Source: CBDCXE01 sp965223725 [NCBI: Nitrospinota bacterium] (lineage in GTDB: Bacteria > Nitrospinota_A > UBA7883). From it: a stretch of DNA of 64,000 bases. The notes beneath the pieces were generated by a model. It did not search any database. It was given only the letters and a program-made list of their open reading frames with translations, and had not been told where the DNA came from. Position numbers and translations under genes: made by a program. Shown one piece after another: positions 9,002-17,263 of this stretch. The stretch is from NCBI GenBank assembly GCA_965223725.1, contig CBDCXE010000005.1, positions 372,001 through 436,000 on the forward strand, written 5' to 3'. The first letter of the stretch is position 1. Each line of letters starts with the position of its first letter.

Positions 9002-9918
9002 AAGCATATATAATCCGCAGGCTTTTTACGATGATCCCGGTTCTGTTCGGGGTGATCACGCTGGTGTTTTTCATCATCCACCTGACGCCGGGTGACCCGG
9101 TGGAGATCATGCTGGGGGAGACCGCGTCGCAGGCGGATGTGGAGCAGTTGCGTAGCGAGCTTGGCCTCGACAAGCCGGTGCTGACCCAATACTTCTCCTT
9201 TGTCGGCGGCGTTATGACAGGTGACCTGGGCCGGTCGCTGTTCACCGGCAAAGGTGTGGTCGAATCGATAGCGGAGCGGTATGGCGCCACGCTGGAGCTG
9301 GCGTTATCGTCGATGGCGCTGGCGCTTATGCTGGCGATTCCGCTGGGTGTGGTGGCGGCGGCGCGGAAGGATAGCGCCATAGATCGGGGCGCCATGGCCT
9401 TTTCACTATTGGGCGTGTCGATGCCCAGCTTCTGGATCGGGCCGCTGTTAATCATCGTGTTCGCCATCGACCTTGGCTGGTTCCCGGTTTCCGGCAGGGG
9501 CGGATTCGCCAGCCTGGTCCTGCCATCGATCACCCTCGGCACGGCCATGGCGGCGATTCTGTCGCGGCTTACCCGGTCGACCATGATCGAAGCGCTGGGC
9601 GAGGAGTATATAACCACCGCCAAATCGAAAGGCGTCTCCGGCTATTCCATACTGTTCAAGCATGCGCTGGCCAACGCCTTGCTGCCGGTGGTGACCGCCG
9701 CCGGGTTGCAGCTGGGCGCTCTGCTGGCCGGGGCGATTATTACCGAGACCATCTTCGCCTGGCCCGGCATCGGCAGGCTGACCATACAGGCGATCACCGC
9801 GCGGGACTATCCATTGGCGCAGGGGTGCGTGCTGGCCATATCGATGTCGTACGTGTTTATCAACATGCTGGTCGATATCGTCTACGCCGTCGTTGACCCG
9901 AGGATACGATACCAATGA
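8998..9918 (+). CDS. Peptide ABC-transporter permease, DppB type
   Basis: A 306-residue inner-membrane permease of the DppB/OppB family. It begins with the family-typical RRLFTMIPVLFGVITLVFFIIHLTPGDP segment (first helix and periplasmic entry) and has about six transmembrane helices. The cytoplasmic EAA loop for contact with the ATPase is visible around EEYITTAKSKGVSGYSILFKHALANALLPV. It overlaps the binding-protein gene upstream and the DppC-type gene downstream by four bases each. No ATP-binding subunit follows, so the ATPases must be encoded elsewhere. Confidence 0.94.
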   Translation: MKAYIIRRLFTMIPVLFGVITLVFFIIHLTPGDPVEIMLGETASQADVEQLRSELGLDKPVLTQYFSFVGGVMTGDLGRSLFTGKGVVESIAERYGATLELALSSMALALMLAIPLGVVAAARKDSAIDRGAMAFSLLGVSMPSFWIGPLLIIVFAIDLGWFPVSGRGGFASLVLPSITLGTAMAAILSRLTRSTMIEALGEEYITTAKSKGVSGYSILFKHALANALLPVVTAAGLQLGALLAGAIITETIFAWPGIGRLTIQAITARDYPLAQGCVLAISMSYVFINMLVDIVYAVVDPRIRYQ

Positions 9919-10748
9919 CCACCCGCGCTATTAACAAACCACGAGCCATCAACACGTCGATGATGTTCGGCATATTCGTCACCGCCGGGTTCATATTGAC
10001 GGCGATATCCGCGCCCTGGATCGCGCCATTTTCGCCGTATGAGCAGGACCTGTATAACGGCCTGTCGGAGCCAGGCTTCGCCCACTGGATGGGGCAGGAC
10101 CGGCTGGGCCGCGATATTTTCAGCCGGATCGTTTACGGCGCGCGGGTGTCGTTGCTGGTCGGGTTTATCACGGTCTCCGTCTCTGTGGTGGTCGGGTCGA
10201 TCATCGGAGCCATCGCCGGTTATTTCGGCGGCAGGGTGGACGAGGTCATCATGCGGATCACCGACATCTTCCTCGCGTTCCCCGGCATCCTGCTGGCCAT
10301 CGCCATCATGGCTGTGCTGGGGCCGGGCCTGTCGAACGTCATCATTGCGCTGTGTATCATGGGCTGGACAGGGTTCGCGCGGCTGACCCGCGGGCAGGTG
10401 CTGTCGCTGCGGGAGCGCGATTTTGTCACCGCGGTGGAGGCGCTGGGGGCGAAGCCGTCACGCATAATCGGGCTGCACCTGCTGCCTAATGTATCCGCCC
10501 CGTTGATAGTGGAGGCCACATTCGGTGTGGCCGCGGCAATAGTAGGCGAGGCGGGGCTGAGCTTCCTCGGCCTGGGCGCCCAGCCACCCACCGCCAGCTG
10601 GGGCGCCATGTTGTCCGAAGGGCGCCAGTTTCTGCTGATAGCGCCGCACCTGACCACATTCCCTGGGCTGGCGATCATGCTGGTGGTTATGGGGATCAAT
10701 TTTCTGGGTGACGGGTTGCGCGATATGCTCGACCCGAAAAGCAATTAA
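9915..10748 (+). CDS. Peptide ABC-transporter permease, DppC type
   Basis: A 277-residue DppC/OppC-family inner-membrane permease. Visible are an N-terminal helix, the HWMGQDRLGRDIFSRIVYGARVSL motif that opens the permease domain in this family, and the EAA loop around DFVTAVEALGAKPSRIIGLHLLPN. The C-terminus has the GLGAQPPTASWGAML segment typical of DppC. It pairs with the DppB-type protein encoded just upstream with an ATGA overlap. The operon ends here: 78 bases separate it from the next start, and no ATPase gene follows. Confidence 0.94.
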   Translation: MTTRAINKPRAINTSMMFGIFVTAGFILTAISAPWIAPFSPYEQDLYNGLSEPGFAHWMGQDRLGRDIFSRIVYGARVSLLVGFITVSVSVVVGSIIGAIAGYFGGRVDEVIMRITDIFLAFPGILLAIAIMAVLGPGLSNVIIALCIMGWTGFARLTRGQVLSLRERDFVTAVEALGAKPSRIIGLHLLPNVSAPLIVEATFGVAAAIVGEAGLSFLGLGAQPPTASWGAMLSEGRQFLLIAPHLTTFPGLAIMLVVMGINFLGDGLRDMLDPKSN

Positions 10749-10826
10749 GAACTTTTCTATTTATGTTAAAATTCATCTCATAACTGAATAGAACAGATAT
10801 ATGTGAACCAGTTTTCGAGGTTAATC

Positions 10827-11198
10827 ATGATACCAAAACTAATAACCTGGTTTGAAATTCCAGCGGTAGATATAGCCAGAGCCAAAACATTCTATCAAAC
10901 CGTCCTGGGTGTGGAGACGCAATCATCGCCGATGCCCACCGGGGGCGTGATGGAAATGTTTCCCATGGAGCCGGGCCAGACAGGCGGGGCAATAATATCG
11001 CACCCCAACGCCAAACCGAGCGCCAATGGAGTGGCGGTCTACTTTTTCTGCAAGGATGGGCTGGACGGCCCCCTGGGCAAGGTTGAAGAGGCAGGCGGGC
11101 AGGTGTTCATGGAGAAAACATCGATCGGCGAGTTCGGCTTTATCGCCATGTTTCTGGATACGGAAGGCAACCGACTCGGCCTGCATAGCGAAGGCTAG
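10827..11198 (+). CDS. VOC-superfamily (glyoxalase/bleomycin-resistance fold) protein
   Basis: A compact single-copy VOC protein of about 123 residues beginning IPKLITWFEIPAVDIARAKTFYQTVLG, the standard first beta-alpha unit of this fold. The second half has GQVFMEKTSIGEFGFIAMFLDTEGNRLGLHS, a usual C-terminal VOC pattern. Related proteins bind metals or small molecules, but the substrate cannot be predicted. I chose ATG 10827 because GAGG lies six bases upstream; a GTG at 10803 would add eight residues. It converges with the Sua5/YrdC gene at 11212. Confidence 0.88.
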   Translation: MIPKLITWFEIPAVDIARAKTFYQTVLGVETQSSPMPTGGVMEMFPMEPGQTGGAIISHPNAKPSANGVAVYFFCKDGLDGPLGKVEEAGGQVFMEKTSIGEFGFIAMFLDTEGNRLGLHSEG

Positions 11199-11211
11199 AC
11201 GAGCGGAAGGT

Positions 11212-11820
11212 TTACCAGGGGATTTCTCCTTTGCCCTCCCGGATGAGCTCCGGGGCGGATCCGGTGCAGTCTATGATGGTCGAAGGGTCGGAGATAACCG
11301 GCCCGACAGATATGATCATGTCGATCTTGCCTTTAAATTCGTCACCCAGCATTTCCGGATCGGTCAGTGGCTCGCCGCCAGACAAGTTGACCGAAGTTGT
11401 CAGAATAGGGTGCTTCAACATTTTTACCAGTGACGCGCATACCGGGTGATCCGGGATCCGCACACCCACTGTGTTGCGTTTACCCAATATTTTTTTCGGC
11501 AGGTTTGTCCTTCTCGCTTCCAGTATAAACGTGTATGGACCCGGCAGGCATCGCTTGATCAGCTTGAACGCCCAGTTAGGGACAAACGCAAACTCGCTTA
11601 TCTGCGCCACATCCTCGCATATGAAAGAGAACGGCTTGCCTGGATCCCGCTGTTTTATGGCGGAGATTTGTTTGACCGCATCCTGATTCATGGCGTCGCA
11701 CCCAAGCCCATAGATTGTGTCGGTGGGGTAAATGATCACACCACCTTGCTTGACTACTTCAACAACTTCCTTTAACTGCTTGAAGGTCGGTGGTTTATGG
11801 TCAGCATGAATTGTTAGCAA
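11212..11820 (-). CDS. Sua5/YciO/YrdC-family protein (threonylcarbamoyl-AMP synthase type)
   Basis: The 202 residues form a single YrdC domain. Proteins of this family make threonylcarbamoyl-AMP from Thr, bicarbonate and ATP for the t6A37 modification of tRNA. Signatures visible are GGVIIYPTDTIYGLGCDA, the KQRDPGKPFSFI nucleotide-binding stretch, LPGPYTFIL, the VGVRIPDHP motif and TTSVNLSGGEPL. The KQRDPGKPFS variant and the short C-terminus are closer to the YciO subgroup than to TsaC, so the exact role is less certain than the fold. It lies 14 bases downstream of pgi on the same strand. Confidence 0.88.
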   Translation of the reverse strand: MLTIHADHKPPTFKQLKEVVEVVKQGGVIIYPTDTIYGLGCDAMNQDAVKQISAIKQRDPGKPFSFICEDVAQISEFAFVPNWAFKLIKRCLPGPYTFILEARRTNLPKKILGKRNTVGVRIPDHPVCASLVKMLKHPILTTSVNLSGGEPLTDPEMLGDEFKGKIDMIISVGPVISDPSTIIDCTGSAPELIREGKGEIPW

Positions 11821-11834
11821 TGTATGCGCCTATA

Positions 11835-13274
11835 TCACAATGTTTTACGCTTTGCTTTAAGCGTCTGGTTTTCGATTTCGGTCCTCTTGTTTTCAAAACC
11901 TGACTTACCCATCATGGCGTAGGCGTACTCTTTGCCAAACTCCACACCCGGCTGATCGAAGGCGTCTATGTTATACAGCCCGCCGGAGAATGCGGTGGAG
12001 ACCTCTAACATGTAAAGCAGCTGGCCGATGGAATGCGCGTTGATTGTCGGTAGCGTGATGGTCATGTTCGGTCTGCTATTGGTCGTCAGCGCATACTCGG
12101 TGCCCTCCTTTTCGGTGGCCAGCAATCCGCCCAGCGTGTGGCCGCCCAGGTATGATGCGCCCGGCATGTCGGTGAACACGTTCGGGATCGCAACATCCTT
12201 CTCAAACGTCTGCGTCTCCAGAAAGCAGACAACCTTGTCGAACGGTCCCTCCACATACAATTGGACCTGGGAATGCTGGTCGGTGGCGCCCAGCGCCTTG
12301 ATCGGTGTCTGGCCGGTGAACACTTCATTGCCGTCAACATCGACCCGTTTGCCCAGCGACTCCGCCCACATCTGCCGGTACCAGTCGGCGATATCCTTCA
12401 GCCGATAGGAATAGGGCATCATCACGCTCATCCTTTTGCCCTTCGTGGTGTCGAGAAGGTAATGTATGGCGGAGAAGAGATAAGCCGGATTTTTGCCCAG
12501 CGAAGCGGAGCGGCATCGTTCGTCCATCCTCGCGGCGCCTTCCAGCAAGCCGATGACATCCACCCCCGCCGCCGCCGCGGGCAGCATGCATACCGGGGTC
12601 AATACGGTGAACCGCCCGCCAACGCCCTCCGGGACGATGAATGATTTTAATTTATGCTGATCGGCAAGCTTGCGCAGGAGCCCAGATTTGGCGTCGGTGG
12701 TCAATACCAGATGCTTGCGCCAATCCTTACCCAGCTTGCTTTGCAGCAGGTCGATGACGATCATGAACTGGCTCATGGTCTCGGCCGTGGAGCCGCTTTT
12801 GGAGACGACGTTGAAGACCGTACGCTTCAGCTTTAGTGTAGACAGAAGGGCTCCAAACTGCTCCGGATCGATGTTATCCGCCACATGGACCTTTACGCCA
12901 CCACGCTTGGACGCGGGTAGACGATGGCTTTCCGGATGGGTCAGCGCAGTCAGCAGTGCCGTGGTCCCCAGCGCGGAGCCGCCTATGCCGAGGACGACCA
13001 GGTCGGTGAACTTTTTCTTTATACCGTTGGCCGCGCGGACCAGCGCTCTGGCTTCGTCGATCTTGTACGGCAGGTCGTAGAACGGTTTGTCGCCCGACTT
13101 GCGACGCTTAAGCAAGCTGCGATGGATTTTGTCGGCCCGCTTCTGCAACGCGTCGAAATTCTCCGGGAGCAGCCCGTTTTTTTTACCGACGGCGTCGGCC
13201 ATCACGTTTGTATAGTCCAGCGTTATATCGTTCATCTTTATCAGCTCACTACCCTCGATAACAAAGTTTTCCAT
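11835..13274 (-). CDS. pgi: Glucose-6-phosphate isomerase
   Basis: Pgi interconverts glucose 6-phosphate and fructose 6-phosphate. The 479-residue length matches the shorter bacterial forms. The SIS domains are visible: VVLGIGGSALGTTALLTAL for sugar-phosphate binding, then NVVSKSGSTAETMSQF, GGRFTVLTPVCMLPAAAAGVD, and the catalytic QHSQVQLYVEGP region. It begins 26 bases inside the upstream amidohydrolase gene if ATG 13274 is used. An in-frame ATG at 13235 would remove that overlap and lie 13 bases after the upstream stop; ribosome sites are weak for both. Same-strand operon with the amidohydrolase and MTA phosphorylase. Confidence 0.95.
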   Translation of the reverse strand: MENFVIEGSELIKMNDITLDYTNVMADAVGKKNGLLPENFDALQKRADKIHRSLLKRRKSGDKPFYDLPYKIDEARALVRAANGIKKKFTDLVVLGIGGSALGTTALLTALTHPESHRLPASKRGGVKVHVADNIDPEQFGALLSTLKLKRTVFNVVSKSGSTAETMSQFMIVIDLLQSKLGKDWRKHLVLTTDAKSGLLRKLADQHKLKSFIVPEGVGGRFTVLTPVCMLPAAAAGVDVIGLLEGAARMDERCRSASLGKNPAYLFSAIHYLLDTTKGKRMSVMMPYSYRLKDIADWYRQMWAESLGKRVDVDGNEVFTGQTPIKALGATDQHSQVQLYVEGPFDKVVCFLETQTFEKDVAIPNVFTDMPGASYLGGHTLGGLLATEKEGTEYALTTNSRPNMTITLPTINAHSIGQLLYMLEVSTAFSGGLYNIDAFDQPGVEFGKEYAYAMMGKSGFENKRTEIENQTLKAKRKTL

Positions 13275-14493
13275 TCACCCAGACCATGGCCGCTGTCTGG
13301 CGCGATTTTATTATAGACGACAGCACGCTTTCGCGCCGCGAGTTTTTAATATTCATGGCCACAGCGTCGAAGGGCGCCCCCACACGTAATGTTCCCACAC
13401 CATCTTTCATACCGAGGGCCACCGCAGCGTCTGTCGTTATCAGGTCGAATATTTTCGTTATCGGCATTTCGGGAAAACTATTCATAACCAACCGCGCTTC
13501 CGCCCTCATATCGAGATCGTTATTGGAAGCCAGCGAATCGGTCCCCAACCCGACCGGGATATTTCTGCTCAACAGTTTCTCCAGGGGGTGGTCAACCTTT
13601 TTCCGGCGGAACCAGTGGTTGGACCCGGGGCAGTATGCCACGCCGGCGTTCATTTTCTTCAGCGTCGTCAGGTCGCCATGGGCCGGATGGTTCATATGTA
13701 TCGCCAGCGCACAGGGCAGGGCGCCATTCTTGTTAACAGCGTTCAGTGGTGTCGACCCAGGGTGTTTCGCCGATGTTCGATCAAACCCAAACGAATCGAG
13801 AAACTGACGGAAAGGCCCGGTCCCATATCGCGAATACTCTACTTCTTCCAACGTCTCGCATAGATGAATGGCAACCGGCAACTTTTTCGATCGCGCATAT
13901 TTGGCGGCGCTGGACATAAGCTGCGGCGAAACGGAAAAGACCGCATGGGGCGATACACCATTCGACACGGTGGCCGACACAGGCGCAGATTCTATCCGCG
14001 ATTTCAGATCATTGAATCGCTCTGGCGCGGTGGCCGGGTCGTAGCCCAATGCTTCGTGGAACACGACGGCGCGCATGCCGGAGCGTATCAGCGGCTTTGA
14101 CACCCGGTTCATGGAAGTGACATCGCCAACGGTGGCGCAGCCTGTGGCCAGCAGACGATTGATACCGACTTTGATCCCACGATCAATAACGCGTACTCCG
14201 GTTTTGTTCCTCAACGCCACCAGGTCGCTTATCCAGCGGGTGAACGGCGCGCGGTTTCTCAGCCGACCCTTCATGAACGACAGCTCCAGATGGCAATGGG
14301 CGTTTACGAAACCGGGGTGGATGATGGAGCCGGGAAGGGTGATCACCTTGTCGGTTTTCACATGTCGCATGGATTCGGCCGATCCGAGTTCTGCCACACG
14401 ACCATCGTTGATTATCAATGTGGTGTTGTCGAGAATCGTCGATGAATCGACAACGATGTGGCGCGCGCTGATTTTCAGAGATTTGGCGGCCAT
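13249..14493 (-). CDS. Amidohydrolase-superfamily deaminase (aminofutalosine/MTA deaminase-like)
   Basis: A 414-residue metal-dependent hydrolase of the ATZ/TRZ type. Metal ligands are visible as NAHCHLELSF (HxH, about residue 66), the His in PVAIHLCET, the His in ALAIHMNHP and the Asp of VGLGTDSLASN. The phrase LSFMKGRLRNRAPFTRWISDL is typical of aminodeoxyfutalosine deaminases and relatives in Epsilon- and Deltaproteobacteria. It sits four bases downstream of an MTA phosphorylase gene, so its substrate may be a purine nucleoside such as 5'-methylthioadenosine, S-adenosylhomocysteine or aminofutalosine. The family is secure; the substrate is inference. Confidence 0.85.
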   Translation of the reverse strand: MAAKSLKISARHIVVDSSTILDNTTLIINDGRVAELGSAESMRHVKTDKVITLPGSIIHPGFVNAHCHLELSFMKGRLRNRAPFTRWISDLVALRNKTGVRVIDRGIKVGINRLLATGCATVGDVTSMNRVSKPLIRSGMRAVVFHEALGYDPATAPERFNDLKSRIESAPVSATVSNGVSPHAVFSVSPQLMSSAAKYARSKKLPVAIHLCETLEEVEYSRYGTGPFRQFLDSFGFDRTSAKHPGSTPLNAVNKNGALPCALAIHMNHPAHGDLTTLKKMNAGVAYCPGSNHWFRRKKVDHPLEKLLSRNIPVGLGTDSLASNNDLDMRAEARLVMNSFPEMPITKIFDLITTDAAVALGMKDGVGTLRVGAPFDAVAMNIKNSRRESVLSSIIKSRQTAAMVWVNGKLCYRG

Positions 14494-14497
14494 ATGA

Positions 14498-15373
14498 TCA
14501 AGGGTCGATCCAGGTTCGCCAGTCGTCGGTGATGTCGCCCCGTTTACGATAGCGGAGCATGGCGTTTTTACATTGGCAATCCCGGGGGTGGCTGCTGGCG
14601 GTTTTCAAGGCTTCGGTCACGATCTGCGGCAGCCGCTCCTGCGCCTGATCAACGATCTCTTTCTCATCCGTATCAAGCATCCCTTCGAATAAAGTACCCG
14701 CTTTGAACTGGCGCTCCACTATCCCTTCGGCAAAGTTGGTCAGATAGCAGATGGCGGCGTAGCAGATCTCCAGCTCCCGCGCCAGGAAAGCCTCCGGCGC
14801 CAGGGTCATCCCCACCAGGTCTGCGCCGTAGGAATGGTACAGCTGGATCTCCGCCGGTGTCTCCAGCCGCGGCCCCTCTGTGCAGCAATAGGTCGCCCGA
14901 TCGGCAAACGGGGCTTTCATTGCGTGGAGCGCATATATGAGCGAATGGCGCAGGTCGGGGCAGAACGGCTCGCTCATCCGGATAAACCCCAGCCCCCCTT
15001 TCTCGAAAAAAGTTGACGGGCGGTTCCGTGTCTGGTCGATTATATCGTTGGGCACCGCGTATTGCCCCACCTCGAAATCGGGGTTGATAATGCCCGGGCC
15101 GGACCATGACACTATCCGCTCCACCCCCAGTTCCTTCAGCGCCCATATGTTGGCGCGGTAGTTCACAAACGGCGCAGAGGTTTTGTAGCCTTTGATGCCG
15201 TGGCGACAGAGGAACAGAATCTCTAAATCGTCCGATTTGAATTTTTGTATGTCCGACACAACGCCGAACGGGGTTTTGACTTTGGCGACTTTTCTGGCAG
15301 GCCCGAAAATCTTCCGGGTGAACAGCTCGCCGGCGCCGCTTCCTCCAATGACCGCCAGATTTGTCATCGTCAC
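14498..15373 (-). CDS. mtnP: 5'-methylthioadenosine/purine nucleoside phosphorylase
   Basis: A 291-residue PNP/MTAP family 2 protein that would split methylthioadenosine with phosphate into adenine and methylthioribose 1-phosphate. Visible are the N-terminal AVIGGSGAGELF, the phosphate-binding region LCRHGIKGYKTSAPFVNYRANIWALKELG, and the purine-site segment YCCTEGPRLETPAEIQLYHSYGADLVGMTLAPEA. A Cys-rich tail (DCQCKNAM) is present beyond the core. Start is either GTG 15373, which overlaps the upstream stop as GTGA, or ATG 15367. It is followed by the amidohydrolase gene, consistent with a nucleoside-salvage or futalosine-type role. Confidence 0.9.
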   Translation of the reverse strand: MTMTNLAVIGGSGAGELFTRKIFGPARKVAKVKTPFGVVSDIQKFKSDDLEILFLCRHGIKGYKTSAPFVNYRANIWALKELGVERIVSWSGPGIINPDFEVGQYAVPNDIIDQTRNRPSTFFEKGGLGFIRMSEPFCPDLRHSLIYALHAMKAPFADRATYCCTEGPRLETPAEIQLYHSYGADLVGMTLAPEAFLARELEICYAAICYLTNFAEGIVERQFKAGTLFEGMLDTDEKEIVDQAQERLPQIVTEALKTASSHPRDCQCKNAMLRYRKRGDITDDWRTWIDP

Positions 15374-16155
15374 CAGTCCTTCCCGGTCTGCGGTGTCGAT
15401 TCGGCCGCTTCCGCGCGCATTTTTTTCTTCAGTTCCTTTTCATCCCGTTCGATGGCGTCGAATATACGCTTGGCCTGCTCCGCTGTTATTTCCCCTGCCA
15501 TTTTCCGCTCACTATTTTCAGGTTGCTCTTCTTTTTTCTGTTGATCGCCGTTTTCTGATTGTTCATCTTCTTGTTTTTCGTTTTTTCCATCCTGTCCGCT
15601 TTCAGGTTTTTGCTCCTTGTTCTGCTCAGGTTGATCCTTTTGATCCTGTTCTTGTTGCTCCTGCTCCTTCTGCTTCTGCTCCATATCCTTTATCTTCGAC
15701 AGCGCCAGCTCCAGGTTATGCCGGGCGTCATTATCCTTCCGATCCTTTTTAAGGTACCGTTTAAACTGCTCGGCGGAAGATTGATACGCCTGCATCGCTT
15801 CCTCGATCTTTTGCGCTTCCTCCAACGCCTCGCCTGCTTTGTACATGGCAGAGCCGAGGTTGAACATGGAGTTTCTTTTCAATGCTTCGTCATCTGTCTC
15901 CATGGCGCGGGCGTATGCCTTGCCTGCTTCACCATACTCGCCCAGCTGATAGTAGGCGCCGCCCAGGTTGTAATCGACGTTTTTATCCTTTGGGTCGCCC
16001 GCCTGCGCGCCGCGGTATTCAGTCAAGGCTTCATCGTATTTCCCCTCCTGATAATGCTCGTTGCCGCGCTTGTTGGCAAAGTAAACGTCGTCACCGAACC
16101 CAGTAAGCGCAAAGGCCGCCACGGTCGCCAAGATCGCTTTATGACTATTACGCAT
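15370..16155 (-). CDS. Exported TPR protein with Gln/Glu/Lys-rich tail (BatC/BatE-like)
   Basis: A 261-residue protein with an N-terminal hydrophobic signal, then three to four TPR units (ANKRGNEHYQEGKYDEALTEY, VDYNLGGAYYQLGEYGEAGKAY, MFNLGSAMYKAG and ARHNLELAL). From about residue 165 it becomes a low-complexity Gln/Glu/Lys/Asp stretch of ~70 residues and ends in a short charged helix. This layout is seen in BatC/BatE-type proteins of the aerotolerance operon, where they sit beside von Willebrand-type membrane proteins. Those partners are not here. The gene overlaps ppx/gppA upstream by eight bases and mtnP downstream by four. Confidence 0.75.
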   Translation of the reverse strand: MRNSHKAILATVAAFALTGFGDDVYFANKRGNEHYQEGKYDEALTEYRGAQAGDPKDKNVDYNLGGAYYQLGEYGEAGKAYARAMETDDEALKRNSMFNLGSAMYKAGEALEEAQKIEEAMQAYQSSAEQFKRYLKKDRKDNDARHNLELALSKIKDMEQKQKEQEQQEQDQKDQPEQNKEQKPESGQDGKNEKQEDEQSENGDQQKKEEQPENSERKMAGEITAEQAKRIFDAIERDEKELKKKMRAEAAESTPQTGKDW

Positions 16156-17092
16156 TTTCGATCATCTCTATTATCAACCCTTCGCGCAGCCCGTTGTCCG
16201 ACACCGTGATGTGATCCTGTTTCGACTGTTCGAGTATCACTTCAACGATGGCAATGCCGGGAATGACCAAATCCTCCCGCCCGCCCTGAAGCGCGTTTAT
16301 TTTCGACCGTTCATCGATGGTCATCACCGATATATGCTTATACAGCCGCCCCAATGCGTCGGCGGTCAGGCGGTAGTTGTTCACCTTGTCCGGGTGATAA
16401 CTGGTTAACCCCAGGTCCATCGCCGCCAGGGATGTGACGCTCCCCGCCGTCCCCACCATCGCTTCCTCGCCATGGACGTCCAGGTTCCTGAAGACATCCG
16501 CCACAACGTCCCGGATTTCCCGTTTCATGTTTTCATATTCCGTATCGATGACCGGGTGGGCGGTCAGATACTCCTCCGACAGGCGGACCACACCCAGGTC
16601 GGTGCCAAAGGAGGATACCATCTCGCCCCGGGATGAAAGTATAAACTCCGTGCTGCCACCGCCTATATCGAACAGGACAAAGTCGCGATCGCCGATGTCG
16701 AGCTCCATGGCAACACCTTTCAGGGTCAGCCTCGCCTCCTCCTCCCAGGAGATCACATTAATGCCATGGCCGGTTTTATCGTGGATCAACGTTTCCAGCT
16801 CGCCGGTGTTGGAGGCTTGCCGTCCGGCGCTGGTCACGTTTATCAGCAGATCAAAAGGGGCGTACGGTTCGGCGGAGTCCAGCAGTTTCGCCACTGTGTT
16901 CGCTGTCCGCTCCATCGCTTCATCGCCCAGCTTGCCGCTGTTGTGCAATCCTTCGCCCAGCCTGGTCATCTCCTGACCGGCGTGCAGGCAGGTATACCCT
17001 GCGCCGTTGGTCTCCACCACCAGGATGCGCACGGTGTTTGTGCCCAGGTCTATGGTGGCGAACCTCTGGTTACTGTTCATCTTTTCAGTCAC
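16148..17092 (-). CDS. Ppx/GppA-family phosphatase
   Basis: A 314-residue actin-like ATPase-fold phosphatase. Visible are FATIDLGTNTVRILV (phosphate-1 loop), the LLINVTSAGRQASN segment, DFVLFDIGGGSTEFIL (phosphate-2) and GTAGSVTSLAAMDL. Members hydrolyse polyphosphate or convert pppGpp to ppGpp. The protein is the short form without the C-terminal HD-like domain of E. coli Ppx, so GppA-like or short-Ppx activity cannot be told apart. It is the first gene of a minus-strand operon; the 170 bases upstream separate it from the divergent glycosyltransferase gene. Confidence 0.93.
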   Translation of the reverse strand: MTEKMNSNQRFATIDLGTNTVRILVVETNGAGYTCLHAGQEMTRLGEGLHNSGKLGDEAMERTANTVAKLLDSAEPYAPFDLLINVTSAGRQASNTGELETLIHDKTGHGINVISWEEEARLTLKGVAMELDIGDRDFVLFDIGGGSTEFILSSRGEMVSSFGTDLGVVRLSEEYLTAHPVIDTEYENMKREIRDVVADVFRNLDVHGEEAMVGTAGSVTSLAAMDLGLTSYHPDKVNNYRLTADALGRLYKHISVMTIDERSKINALQGGREDLVIPGIAIVEVILEQSKQDHITVSDNGLREGLIIEMIENA

Positions 17093-17263
17093 TACCTTTT
17101 ATTAACATGGCGATGATTATAACAAATGCAATTACTCATATTCCCTCAAGTATGCTAACAATCAACTTTAACCATCCGCAGGGAGCTTGATAATATACTT
17201 TAACCGATGACAGGAGGCGGGCATATGGTATAGTTCCGGTTATTTAATAATGTTCTATGTAGT

